Below the pieces are notes generated by a model. It had not been told where the DNA came from, made no database searches, and worked only from the letters and a program-made list of their open reading frames with translations. A DNA stretch of 50,960 nt from Fimimonas sp963619835 (lineage in GTDB: Bacteria; Bacillota; Clostridia; Christensenellales; CAG-314): contig CAVEYD010000004.1 of NCBI GenBank assembly GCA_963619835.1, positions 1 to 50,960 on the forward strand. Reading direction: 5' to 3'. Both the position numbers and the translations under genes were made by a program. Shown here one piece after another: positions 7,820 to 16,923 of this stretch (the stretch's first letter is position 1; each line of letters starts with the position of its first letter).

Positions 7820-9496
7820 ATGAGAAAAATACTTAAAATGTTTACAATCTTTATATTAGTGTTCGTGTTACTGTTTGCAACAACGATTTTTGCTTGTTGC
7901 GTAAGCAACGACCAGTCTTCCCAACAAAAGCCTACGGAACAGAAACCGACGGAACAGCCTTCCGAAGAAAAACTCACTTCTGTTGTTAAGTTTGCCGATA
8001 TCCCGCAAGGAGTGGATCGTTACAACGAGGCAGTTGTGAAAGTCGGTCAAACGGAATTGCCGATGTACAATGTAAAAGTCAACAACACTCATTCGTGGCA
8101 GGCAAACGATGGCTCTTCAAGAGATAATTGTGGTGTCGGTTATTTTTCGCTTGTCGGCAAAGTCGTTGTCACTATTAATCGCGCGGAAATGACAAGTTGT
8201 GTTGTTCGTCCGCTATCTTCGGCAGTTGACGTTTCATGCGAAAATGGTGTTGCAACTTTTACACTTACTTCGTCCGGCAACTACTCTGTTGAGCCAAACG
8301 GCGATCCTACCAAAGCTTTGTTTTTGTTTGTAAGCGATGGTAATGCGGAAGAGACTGCCCCGCAAACGGCAAACGTTATACGTTTTACCAAGGGACTGCA
8401 CACAGCTCAAAACAATTCTTTAATAAATTCATCTAACGTTGTAGACTTGTCAAGTAACACCACCGTGATACTTGACGAAGGCGCAGTGGTACGAGCAAAG
8501 TTTAATGCTTACCAAAAAGACAACATTACTATTTGTGGGCGTGGTGTAATTGATGGTTCGGCATTTGTTCGCAACGTTTCTAGCGGACAAGTTACCGTAC
8601 CGTTAGATTTTAACTATTGCAACAACATTACTTTCAAAGACTTTTCCGTGCTTGATCCTGCCGGCTGGTGCGTAAACTGGTATTTTTGCACAAACAGTAA
8701 AATAGACAATATCAAAATCATTTCCTCTCGAGCAAACGGCGACGGAATTTCATTGCAATCTTGTTCTTACATAAATGTTTCAAGTTGTTTTGTTCGCACG
8801 TGGGACGACAGTTTGGTTGTAAAAAACTATCCCCATTGGAGCAATCGCAGTAATCAGGGTGCAACAAACAACATAACTTTTGAAAACATAACGTTGTGGA
8901 CGGACCTTGCACAAAGTATGGAAATAGGTTACGAAACAGTCGGCAAAAAGTTGTGTGACGTAACTTTCCGCAACATTACAGTGTTGCACAATTTCCACAA
9001 ACCTGTTATAAGCATACACAACAGCAACAATGCCGATGTTAAAAATGTATTGTACGACGGAATTACCGTTGAAGATGCAAGTATGGGATGTGGCGATGCC
9101 GGCGGAAACAATCAGCTTATCGAAATTGCCACCGAGTACAGTTCCACATGGTCAAACGTTCAAGCCACAACCGAGCTAGGGAGCATAGACGGAGTTACAA
9201 TAAGAAACGTCACTGTGCTTGGCGGAAATGCCGTTATTCCGATAAGAGTTGTCGGATCTGTCGACCCACGTAGCGGTTACGGAAGTACTGAGCACACTAC
9301 AACAAACGTAACTTTAGAAAACATTTGGCTAAGCGGACGCAAAATACTCAAAAATTATGCTTATTTTACAACAAATCCGTATGCCCAATCAACAATAAAG
9401 GAAGGAGAATCGGCTTTTGTCGTTCCGTTTGTGCGTTCGCAAAGTGCCGAAACGGTTGCAAAGTATGGTGACAAGCTACAAGTAACTGTGCTGTAA
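7820..9496 (+). CDS. Lipoprotein beta-helix glycoside hydrolase (GH28/GH49-like fold)
   Basis: 558 aa from ATG 7820. A lipoprotein signal (IFILVFVLLFATTIFAC, modified Cys about 26) is followed by a low-complexity QKPTEQKPTEQ linker, so the protein is tethered outside the membrane. Residues 60-170 look like a beta-sandwich. From about 190 a right-handed beta-helix carries TICGRGVIDGS, DPAGWCVNWY, RANGDGISLQS and TWDDSLVVK. The last two supply the clustered acidic residues expected at the active site of GH28/GH49-type inverting enzymes. The segment EIGYETVGKK then FRNITVLHN resembles dextranase-family (GH49) text more than pectinases. The substrate is unknown; an alpha-glucan or pectin-type polysaccharide is inferred. 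It is paralogous to the next gene. Confidence 0.75.
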   Translation: MRKILKMFTIFILVFVLLFATTIFACCVSNDQSSQQKPTEQKPTEQPSEEKLTSVVKFADIPQGVDRYNEAVVKVGQTELPMYNVKVNNTHSWQANDGSSRDNCGVGYFSLVGKVVVTINRAEMTSCVVRPLSSAVDVSCENGVATFTLTSSGNYSVEPNGDPTKALFLFVSDGNAEETAPQTANVIRFTKGLHTAQNNSLINSSNVVDLSSNTTVILDEGAVVRAKFNAYQKDNITICGRGVIDGSAFVRNVSSGQVTVPLDFNYCNNITFKDFSVLDPAGWCVNWYFCTNSKIDNIKIISSRANGDGISLQSCSYINVSSCFVRTWDDSLVVKNYPHWSNRSNQGATNNITFENITLWTDLAQSMEIGYETVGKKLCDVTFRNITVLHNFHKPVISIHNSNNADVKNVLYDGITVEDASMGCGDAGGNNQLIEIATEYSSTWSNVQATTELGSIDGVTIRNVTVLGGNAVIPIRVVGSVDPRSGYGSTEHTTTNVTLENIWLSGRKILKNYAYFTTNPYAQSTIKEGESAFVVPFVRSQSAETVAKYGDKLQVTVL

Positions 9497-9778
9497 AATC
9501 AATTTTCGCAAAAACATAAACACAAAAAAGACAATTTGTTTTTTTCTTGCTATGTGAATTTGCAAAAAACAATCAAAATAGCAGTTTTGCAACCCATTTT
9601 GCAGACTTACTGTCTTTTTTTTGCCGACAAAAATTTGTATAATTAAGTTAAAATACGGCAAGAAAGCTTGTGCACAAAGACCAAAGTGTTTTTGTAAACA
9701 TAGTCAATTGTCTATTGATGGTAAAAAACAACACAAAATAATATCGAAAATAACACAAAACATTGTAGGGTAAATTTT

Positions 9779-12421
9779 ATGAAGAAAAAATGTATCTATG
9801 TTTTAATTTTAATTTTGATTTTTACACTTAGTTTGTTAGTGGCATGTAATGAGCCCGAAACGAAACACGAGTGCAAGGACATTTGTGAAATTTGTGGCAA
9901 TTGCACGTCCGATTGCACCGATCCGGCATGTGCAAACAAATGCCTCGGACACAACATTCGCGAAGTGACGGAGACAAAAGTAGTGTTGTACGATGGTCCG
10001 CAAGTGCTTCAAAGTTCATCTGTGATGAATGTAAAAGTGGAAGGAAAGCCGCTGTTTGTATACGACACTCGCGTAAACCATTTGCGTAGTTTTACTTACA
10101 CACCAAGCCAAGACATGAACCAAGTCGTTATTTTCGACTTTGAAGGACAAGTTAACGTTGAAGTGGAAATTGTCGGAGCAACACAACTTTTCAATGTAAA
10201 AGTTCGTCCCCTTGCAAACGATGTTAAGGTAAACGTAAGTGGTAACAAAGTTTCGTTTGTACTTAGTGAATACGGCAATTTTGTAATGGAATATGCCACA
10301 ACACAGGACGGCAATGCTTCTGACAATGTTTTACACATTTTTGCTAATCCTATTGAGGCTGATCCCATCGATCCCGAAAATCTACCCGAAAACACAATTT
10401 ACATTGGGCCGGGAGTTTGGATGGCAAGTGCAATACCTGTAAGCAAAGACGACACGACTGTGTATCTTGCCGGCGGAGCTGTAGTTTATGGTCAAATCCG
10501 TACTGCCGAAGTAAAAAATCTTACAATTTGTGGCAGAGGTATTTTGTTAGGACAAATGTTTGACCGAACAAAAGCAAGCGAATATACCTTGCCGATTGAA
10601 TTGCAACATTGTGAAAATGTTACAATTAAGGACATTGCAATTCTTGATCCGGCAGGCTGGGCAGTAACATTGTATTGTTGCCAAAACGTAACTATCGACA
10701 ATCTCAAAATAGTAACGGCTCGTGCAAACGGAGACGGTATCAGTGTACAATCTTGTTCAAACGTCAACGTCAAAGGCGGTTTTGTACGCACATGGGACGA
10801 CAGTCTTGTCGTTAAAAACGTAGACAACGAAAATACCTCAAACATCACATTTGACGGCGTAAGTGTGTGGACAGACCTTGCTCAAAGCATGGAAGTCGGC
10901 TACGAAACTTACGGCCCCAAGATGAACGATATTACTTTCCGCAACATTACGGTTTTGCACAACTTCCACAAAGCGGCAATCAGTATTCACAATGCCGACA
11001 ATGCTGTAATTGATGGGGTAACTTACGAAAATATCACTATCGAAGACGCACAAATGCTTGGTGACAATCAACTTGACGGCGAAAACGATTTTCTTATCGA
11101 CTTTACCATTGCTTTCAACACAGAGTGGACAAAGTCGGGCGCTCAACGTGGCAGTATCAAAAATGTAACGGTTAAAAACGTAAAAGTTATTGAAATGGCA
11201 AGCACCATAAAATGTCGTATGTTTGGCGAAAGCAACACTTCGACAATAGACGGAGTTACAATATCCGACGTGGAAATCGGCGGACAAAAGGTGGCCGATC
11301 TGGATGGCCTCAAACTTGTTCCGGGTGCTTACACAAACAACATTAACTACAATTCCGAAAAGTCCGTTTCGGGAGCTCGTTATATTCCTTCGTACTCGTA
11401 TAACGATCAAGGCAAGCAACCTTCCGTTACCGTAAAAGCCAACATAGAGCAACACGGACTTGTCGTACCGGATTTTGCTCTTTTAGATAACGAACCTACT
11501 TATGCAGGCACCAAGATTGACACTTCTTCTATCACCTTCACCGCAACGATGGGCAAAGGCGACACGGCAAAGGCAGAGTGGAATATCAAAAATGCGGTTG
11601 AAACGGAAAATTACGAATCTACAAACTTGATTGACGGACAACGTTCTACCGAATGGATGTTTGATGCTTGGACAGGTGAGGAAAACGAATTTGTTGCTTT
11701 AAGCTTTGTGTTTGGCAAGCAAGTGCAAGTCGGCAATATCCGCATACTCGGTTCAAAAATGTCCGATGTTATGCGTTATTACAGTGTGTCGGTATTTGCC
11801 AAAGCAGATAAAGATGCAAGTTGGAAACGTATACAATCGCAAAGCGACATTGCTTTAAGCCCGTTAAACAGCAATTATAGTGATGTACTTATTCGTCTTT
11901 CTACAGATGGCTACTACGGATTGCAACTTCGTTTCTTCCAAAACGACGATCTTACCCATCCCAAACAAATCGTTGTAGGAGAAGTTGAATTTTATCCGCC
12001 TAGTCTTACCACAAACAAACCATGCGTTATCGTTGCCGAACACGAAGACGTTTACAATATCGAAAACATGAACGACGGCAACCCGCTTACTTATTTTGAA
12101 TCTAAAAAAGGCGTGTTCCCTGCGGAATTTGCAATAGATATGGGTTCCGATCAACGCGTCAAATACATCAACATTCACTTGCCCCCATTGCTTTTATGGG
12201 AAAATCGCACTCAAGAAATAGAAATTCAAGGCAGTATGAACAACATATCTTACACTTCAGTTGTTGCAAAAGCAACTTACCTGTTCGACGCGGAACAGGG
12301 CAACATGATTGCTATCGTGTTGGATGAAGCGGTTGAAATGCGTTACATTAAATTGGTTTTCACCTCAAACAGTACAGGTTACGGAGCACAAATTTCTGAG
12401 CTGTATGTTTATGGGGAGTAA
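9779..12421 (+). CDS. Large lipoprotein beta-helix glycoside hydrolase with C-terminal F5/8-type domains
   Basis: 880 aa. Lipobox LLVAC with the lipidated Cys at 23, then immediately a 29-residue cysteine-rich module (His30 to His58, seven Cys). Next comes a domain pair like that of the preceding gene: a beta-sandwich, then a beta-helix with TICGRGILLGQ, DPAGWAVTLY, RANGDGISVQS and TWDDSLVVK (same acidic pair). After about residue 580 there are two discoidin-like (F5/8 type C, CBM32-like) modules, for example NLIDGQRSTEWMFDAW then VRYINIHLPP-type strands, which usually bind carbohydrate. It is therefore probably a surface polysaccharide-degrading enzyme. The next gene starts 22 bp downstream behind its own ribosome site, suggesting one operon. 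Confidence 0.78.
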   Translation: MKKKCIYVLILILIFTLSLLVACNEPETKHECKDICEICGNCTSDCTDPACANKCLGHNIREVTETKVVLYDGPQVLQSSSVMNVKVEGKPLFVYDTRVNHLRSFTYTPSQDMNQVVIFDFEGQVNVEVEIVGATQLFNVKVRPLANDVKVNVSGNKVSFVLSEYGNFVMEYATTQDGNASDNVLHIFANPIEADPIDPENLPENTIYIGPGVWMASAIPVSKDDTTVYLAGGAVVYGQIRTAEVKNLTICGRGILLGQMFDRTKASEYTLPIELQHCENVTIKDIAILDPAGWAVTLYCCQNVTIDNLKIVTARANGDGISVQSCSNVNVKGGFVRTWDDSLVVKNVDNENTSNITFDGVSVWTDLAQSMEVGYETYGPKMNDITFRNITVLHNFHKAAISIHNADNAVIDGVTYENITIEDAQMLGDNQLDGENDFLIDFTIAFNTEWTKSGAQRGSIKNVTVKNVKVIEMASTIKCRMFGESNTSTIDGVTISDVEIGGQKVADLDGLKLVPGAYTNNINYNSEKSVSGARYIPSYSYNDQGKQPSVTVKANIEQHGLVVPDFALLDNEPTYAGTKIDTSSITFTATMGKGDTAKAEWNIKNAVETENYESTNLIDGQRSTEWMFDAWTGEENEFVALSFVFGKQVQVGNIRILGSKMSDVMRYYSVSVFAKADKDASWKRIQSQSDIALSPLNSNYSDVLIRLSTDGYYGLQLRFFQNDDLTHPKQIVVGEVEFYPPSLTTNKPCVIVAEHEDVYNIENMNDGNPLTYFESKKGVFPAEFAIDMGSDQRVKYINIHLPPLLLWENRTQEIEIQGSMNNISYTSVVAKATYLFDAEQGNMIAIVLDEAVEMRYIKLVFTSNSTGYGAQISELYVYGE

Positions 12422-12443
12422 AATAAAAAAAGGAGAAAGAGAA

Positions 12444-15404
12444 ATGACAAAAAGAACATTGAAAGTATCTTATGTGTTGCTGTCGTTGTTGCTTGTAGTC
12501 AGCTTGCTTGCTTCGTTGCTTGTCACATTGGCATTTGCCGAGGATGAAGCAACGGCACAAACAAGAGTATATGACTCGGCAGCAGACAGAATGCTTGACA
12601 ACGCAAATTCAAGCGGAGCACGTGCTGCATATCGAAGCATAAGCTGGGAAGCCGGCAAATGCGACGATATCGAGGATCCCATCATAAAAATGGCAAGCCC
12701 CAAAATTTCCGCAGGTTTCGATACGTTGCTAATTAGATTGCGTAGTCCGGATGCAAGCATCAAACTTGCCGACTTAAAATTTATCGTACGTGTAAGCGAT
12801 AATTTGCAACTTGATCCTATCGCTCTTAATGACGACATAATTACCGGTGGCTTATCACTTTCAAGTGGCACAGAAATTGGTGCAGATTGGGTAGATCTTA
12901 AAATAGACTTTACTCAAACCGAAATCAAGGTAAGCGGTAAGGCAATTAGCACGACAACCCCCGATGCAATGGTTGGTTTCCATCTTATTTCTGATGCGAC
13001 CAAGGGCGGAAAGCTCGATATCGAAAAAGTATCTGTTTACAGCAGTGCAGTTGAAACGGTTGTTATCAACTTTGACAATGTAAACGAAACTTGGTGGTGC
13101 AATGGTGATGCCGGCACATTTGCTGACATGCCTCGTTGCTATGAAATCAAAGAAGCTAAAGAAATAAAGAGTGAAGATGCAACTGCAAACAATGTTGATG
13201 AAAAATACGATGCAATCGTACTTGGTATTGCAGGTAGTGGTACAGTTACTGTTGCTCCCATAGGTGAAGACGGAACAGTTGGAACAGCTAAAGCCTGGTC
13301 GGAATTGAAAGACCTTGCAGGAGTTTCTGTAGCAGCTCTTGACGGAACTTTCCGCAATGCGGTAATTTCGTTGGAATCTCTCGGACAAAAGAAAATTCAA
13401 GGTGTAAAAATTGCCGTAACAGACGGAACAGTGCTTGTTTCAACAGCATTTTTCAGCAATGTTGTAACCGAAGTTCCCGACAAATATTTCCCGATTTTGG
13501 ATGCAAGTTCCATTAAGTACCTATCACAATTTAACTTTGAATATCTCACTGCAGGCAGTGACTACGACAAAGCTGTTACAGATTGCGCCGGTTTCAATCT
13601 TGACTATATCCTTAGTTATTCAGCCAAAAACAACGTTATTACCGACGGACATCTTGTGCTTGATGCTCAAGGCGAAGCTTACACAAGCATTAAAATCCGT
13701 AGTAAAGTTGCAAGCGAAGGACGTAAATATCTTGTAGTAAAGTATGTGCTTCAAGACGGTGCAACTCTCAATGATTTCCGCTTTAGCGTAATCAGTACGG
13801 AAAATGACACAGCAAGCGCAATTGTTTATGCAAATCAAATGGTTGCAGGCAAGTTGCTTCCTTCTTTGTCCGATGCTAATCCTTATTCCGACGGTGCATA
13901 CAAATATCTTATCGTAGACCTTGAAAAATCGTTTGGCGAAACAAAAATCAGCGGTGTTGATTTGTATATCAGCGGAGCGGGCAAAGTTCTTGTAGATGAA
14001 ATATTCTATGCAGATGCATGCAGCCCCAAAATGGATGCCGAAAGCAAAACTGTGTTTGACGATTATGAAAAACCTCTCGCTGAATCCGGATACTGGTGGA
14101 CGGATATCAGTTCTGCAGATGCAGTTAGTGTTGAAGAAGGCGCTTTAAAGATAAACGTTGCAGCATCCACATCGGTGTGTGTAGGCGGAGCAAAGCCCAC
14201 AAACAACAAAGATGCTAACCACAAGTATATGGTAATACGCATGAAGGCCGACAATTTAGACATGTCTACTTTCCGTATTGCATGGCTCGACGATACTACT
14301 TCGTACGCAAACGCTAATGGTTTTGTAACCGCTGACGGCAAAGAATTTGTTCTTTCAAACGAATGGCAAGATTTTGTTATCGACCTTGACGCAAGCGGAA
14401 TCAGCCGCAGCATCGAAGGTTACAGATTGTGGCTTGGCGGATGGAATGCAGAAGCCGGCACATTGTACATTGACGAAGTTTACTTCTGTGATGCAGTTGT
14501 AAAATCACAAAAAGCTTACAGCGCTTCTGTTGAAATGAAGGCAAACGATAATGGTTACAACTATGTGTGCGGCGGTGACTACGCAGATGCCGACAATGCA
14601 AGATACATGGAGATTTCTCTCTCCGCACTCAACACCTTCAATTTTGACGGACTTCGTTTTGAAATTAAAACCGGTGAAACTTCAACGTTCTTGTGGGTAA
14701 GTAATGGTATCAAACTTGCAGACGGCACAGCAATGAAGCTTGCCGATCCCGTAGTTCTTGAAGAAGGTAAAGATGCTGAAGAGCTTACACAAAAATTTGT
14801 TATCGATCTCTCTGCAATAGGAATCGACGGAACAGAAATCACACAATTCCATGCACACATGAACAAAGTAAACGTAGATAGTGCCGTTAAAATCGGTGTT
14901 CGCTACTTTGACTATGTTCCGGCACTTCGTTCGGTTGTTCTTCCTACCAATGACGATACAAAACCCGTTCTTACAGCGAGTGTTTCGGTAGATAACGTTG
15001 TTACAGGTAACGAAGTAAGTATTTCTGCTACTGCAACAGACAACTATCCCGAAGACATTAGCATTAAATATATCGTAACTGTCGGTGACAAACCCGTTGA
15101 AGTTATAGGCAAGAGATTTGTTGCAAATCAAGCCGGCACCTACTCCGTTAAAGTTGTAGCTACCGACAAAGCCGGCAACTCTACCGAAAAAGTATTTACG
15201 GTGGTAGCAACGGCTCCCATTCACGAATGTGAACACAAGTGCGATCAATGCGGAAAATGCACAGACGATTGTACAGACCCTGTATGTGCCGACAAGTGCC
15301 AAGGACACAAAAAAGGTTGCGCAGGCGTTGTAACCGTAAGTAGTATTGCATTGTTTACTCTTATCGCAGGTGCAGTTGTTGTTTGCACAAAACGCAAGAA
15401 GTAA
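12444..15404 (+). CDS. Large surface protein, repeated carbohydrate-binding-like modules, C-terminal membrane anchor
   Basis: 986 aa from ATG 12444 (AGGAG 8 nt upstream; longer upstream frames overlap the previous gene and lack a signal). A Sec signal peptide (VLLSLLLVVSLLASLLVTLAFA) is followed by about four similar beta-sandwich modules of roughly 170 aa. Their closing strands look alike (KLDIEKVSVYSS, KVLVDEIFYADA, TLYIDEVYFCDA). Near 855-925 is an Ig/Big-like domain (DKAGNSTEKVFTV). The C-terminus is a seven-Cys module (His927 to His955) nearly identical to the one at the N-terminus of the preceding lipoprotein. A single membrane helix and a KRKK tail end the chain, with no LPXTG motif. 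No catalytic residues were recognised; a glycan-binding scaffold on the cell surface is the best guess. Confidence 0.7.
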   Translation: MTKRTLKVSYVLLSLLLVVSLLASLLVTLAFAEDEATAQTRVYDSAADRMLDNANSSGARAAYRSISWEAGKCDDIEDPIIKMASPKISAGFDTLLIRLRSPDASIKLADLKFIVRVSDNLQLDPIALNDDIITGGLSLSSGTEIGADWVDLKIDFTQTEIKVSGKAISTTTPDAMVGFHLISDATKGGKLDIEKVSVYSSAVETVVINFDNVNETWWCNGDAGTFADMPRCYEIKEAKEIKSEDATANNVDEKYDAIVLGIAGSGTVTVAPIGEDGTVGTAKAWSELKDLAGVSVAALDGTFRNAVISLESLGQKKIQGVKIAVTDGTVLVSTAFFSNVVTEVPDKYFPILDASSIKYLSQFNFEYLTAGSDYDKAVTDCAGFNLDYILSYSAKNNVITDGHLVLDAQGEAYTSIKIRSKVASEGRKYLVVKYVLQDGATLNDFRFSVISTENDTASAIVYANQMVAGKLLPSLSDANPYSDGAYKYLIVDLEKSFGETKISGVDLYISGAGKVLVDEIFYADACSPKMDAESKTVFDDYEKPLAESGYWWTDISSADAVSVEEGALKINVAASTSVCVGGAKPTNNKDANHKYMVIRMKADNLDMSTFRIAWLDDTTSYANANGFVTADGKEFVLSNEWQDFVIDLDASGISRSIEGYRLWLGGWNAEAGTLYIDEVYFCDAVVKSQKAYSASVEMKANDNGYNYVCGGDYADADNARYMEISLSALNTFNFDGLRFEIKTGETSTFLWVSNGIKLADGTAMKLADPVVLEEGKDAEELTQKFVIDLSAIGIDGTEITQFHAHMNKVNVDSAVKIGVRYFDYVPALRSVVLPTNDDTKPVLTASVSVDNVVTGNEVSISATATDNYPEDISIKYIVTVGDKPVEVIGKRFVANQAGTYSVKVVATDKAGNSTEKVFTVVATAPIHECEHKCDQCGKCTDDCTDPVCADKCQGHKKGCAGVVTVSSIALFTLIAGAVVVCTKRKK

Positions 15405-15439
15405 TTCTTAGTGTTAGTAGTAAATTAAGAAAGACAAAG

Positions 15440-15478
15440 CAAGACTGTGGTAAATATTTTGCCACAGTCTTGTTTTTT
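15440..15478 (+). terminator. Intrinsic terminator of the surface glycosidase operon
   Basis: An 11-bp perfect stem (15440-15450 with 15462-15472), an 11-nt loop and T6. Confidence 0.9.
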
Positions 15479-15514
15479 GCCATTAAAAACAGATTTTTAA
15501 AATTGGGAATACTC

Positions 15515-15543
15515 TTGAATTAACAATTGAAATATGATATAAA
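15515..15543 (+). promoter_or_regulatory. Promoter of the yesN/yesM-like operon
   Basis: TTGAAT (15515-15520), 17-nt spacer, TATAAA (15538-15543). The leader to the start codon holds a short CTCGT/ACGAG hairpin around 15574-15602 of unknown role. Confidence 0.5.
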
Positions 15544-15687
15544 TATGTTGTAAAAACATTTGTTGCTATCAAAAACTCGTAGTGGCAACCATCCCCCACG
15601 AGTGAGGATTGACTCTAATGTTAAATTTGCAATTATATATTTGCCTTGATTAAATTATTGTAAAAAAACATTTTGTAGGTGAAAAAT

Positions 15688-16923
15688 ATGTACAAAATTC
15701 TTGTTGTAGACGATGAATATTTGGTTCGCACCGGCATTACCGAAACCATCGATTGGACTTCGCACGGCATAAAGGTTGTCGGTACGGCAGTAAACGGCGA
15801 GGATGCTTTGGAAAAAATACAACAGCTTAAACCCGATATTATTCTAAGCGATATAAAAATGCCCGTAATGGATGGAATGCAATTGGTTGAAGCTTTGTAC
15901 AACAAAGGGTATGATGGTATTATTGTGATGCTTTCCGGCTATAACGATTTTGAATATGCAAAATCTACTCTTGAAAAGGGAGTATTCAAGTACTTGCTAA
16001 AGCCAATAGACAACGACGAATTGCTTTCTGCGGTGTTGCAAGCTGCAGAAAAGCTTGCTAAACGCCGCAAAATGGAATCTATCATGTCCGATGTGAGTGT
16101 TGGTATTTCCGTAATTAAAAACAGCCTTACGGACAGTGTGTTTCACGGCACGTATGACAGAAACACAATTCATGACAAACTTAGTTTGTACGATTTGCCT
16201 TACATAAATAGGGGTGTTGTGCTATATTGCAAAGCAGATGTTTCTGCCGATGGCGACGAGAAAGTGCGACAAGCACTCGACTGCGTGGAAAAGGAAATTG
16301 AAAACATACTTGCCGAGTATCAAACCATAAGTTCACACAGTGACAAGCGTGTTGCTTTTGCTACTTCACTTACAGATGCCGATGCACTTGAAAAAAGTCT
16401 TGTTGATATGTTCTGTCGCTATGAAAAACAACACAAAGTGCTTATGTCGGTCGGTATAAGCGAAATTTTCGACAATTTTGACAAAATCCCGGCTGCGTTC
16501 TCGGTGGCAAAGTTTATTGCCGGTAATCGTGCTTATGCGATAAACGGAGTTAAGGTTGCTCGTCCGGGCGACGAACAAAACAGGGCATATCGTCGCTATA
16601 TAGCCGACGCGTTAAAATATATTAGCGAACATTATGGCGATCCGGAACTAAAAATAAAAAATGTTGCGGATAGTCTTTACATATCCGAAAGTCATCTTAT
16701 GCATTTATTCAAGCAAGAACTAAAAAAGACGTTTAACACATGCTTGACGGAATATCGCATAATGATTGCAAAAAAACTGCTTGCCGAAGAAAAATACAAG
16801 GTATTTGAAGTCGGCGAAATGGTGGGATACATTGACATGAAGTATTTTGGTCAAGTGTTCCGCAAACTTGTCGGTACAACCCCGGGAGACTACGTAAAAC
16901 AGCGCAATGAAAAAAAATCTTAA
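15688..16923 (+). CDS. Response regulator, YesN type (REC + AraC helix-turn-helix)
   Basis: 411 aa from ATG 15688, which has AGGTG 6 nt upstream; a GTG three codons earlier is less likely. The receiver domain (1-120) opens with ILVVDDEY, has the phospho-acceptor Asp55 in SDIKMPVMDG, and Lys in LLKPID. A middle region of about 170 aa separates it from the AraC-type DNA-binding domain (about 305-408: KIKNVADSLYISESHLMHLFKQ, then the second helix-turn-helix ending in TTPGDYVK). It overlaps the kinase gene by 17 bp. Such pairs control nearby sugar transporters and glycosidases, so the ABC importer and surface enzymes here are the likely targets. Confidence 0.93.
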   Translation: MYKILVVDDEYLVRTGITETIDWTSHGIKVVGTAVNGEDALEKIQQLKPDIILSDIKMPVMDGMQLVEALYNKGYDGIIVMLSGYNDFEYAKSTLEKGVFKYLLKPIDNDELLSAVLQAAEKLAKRRKMESIMSDVSVGISVIKNSLTDSVFHGTYDRNTIHDKLSLYDLPYINRGVVLYCKADVSADGDEKVRQALDCVEKEIENILAEYQTISSHSDKRVAFATSLTDADALEKSLVDMFCRYEKQHKVLMSVGISEIFDNFDKIPAAFSVAKFIAGNRAYAINGVKVARPGDEQNRAYRRYIADALKYISEHYGDPELKIKNVADSLYISESHLMHLFKQELKKTFNTCLTEYRIMIAKKLLAEEKYKVFEVGEMVGYIDMKYFGQVFRKLVGTTPGDYVKQRNEKKS

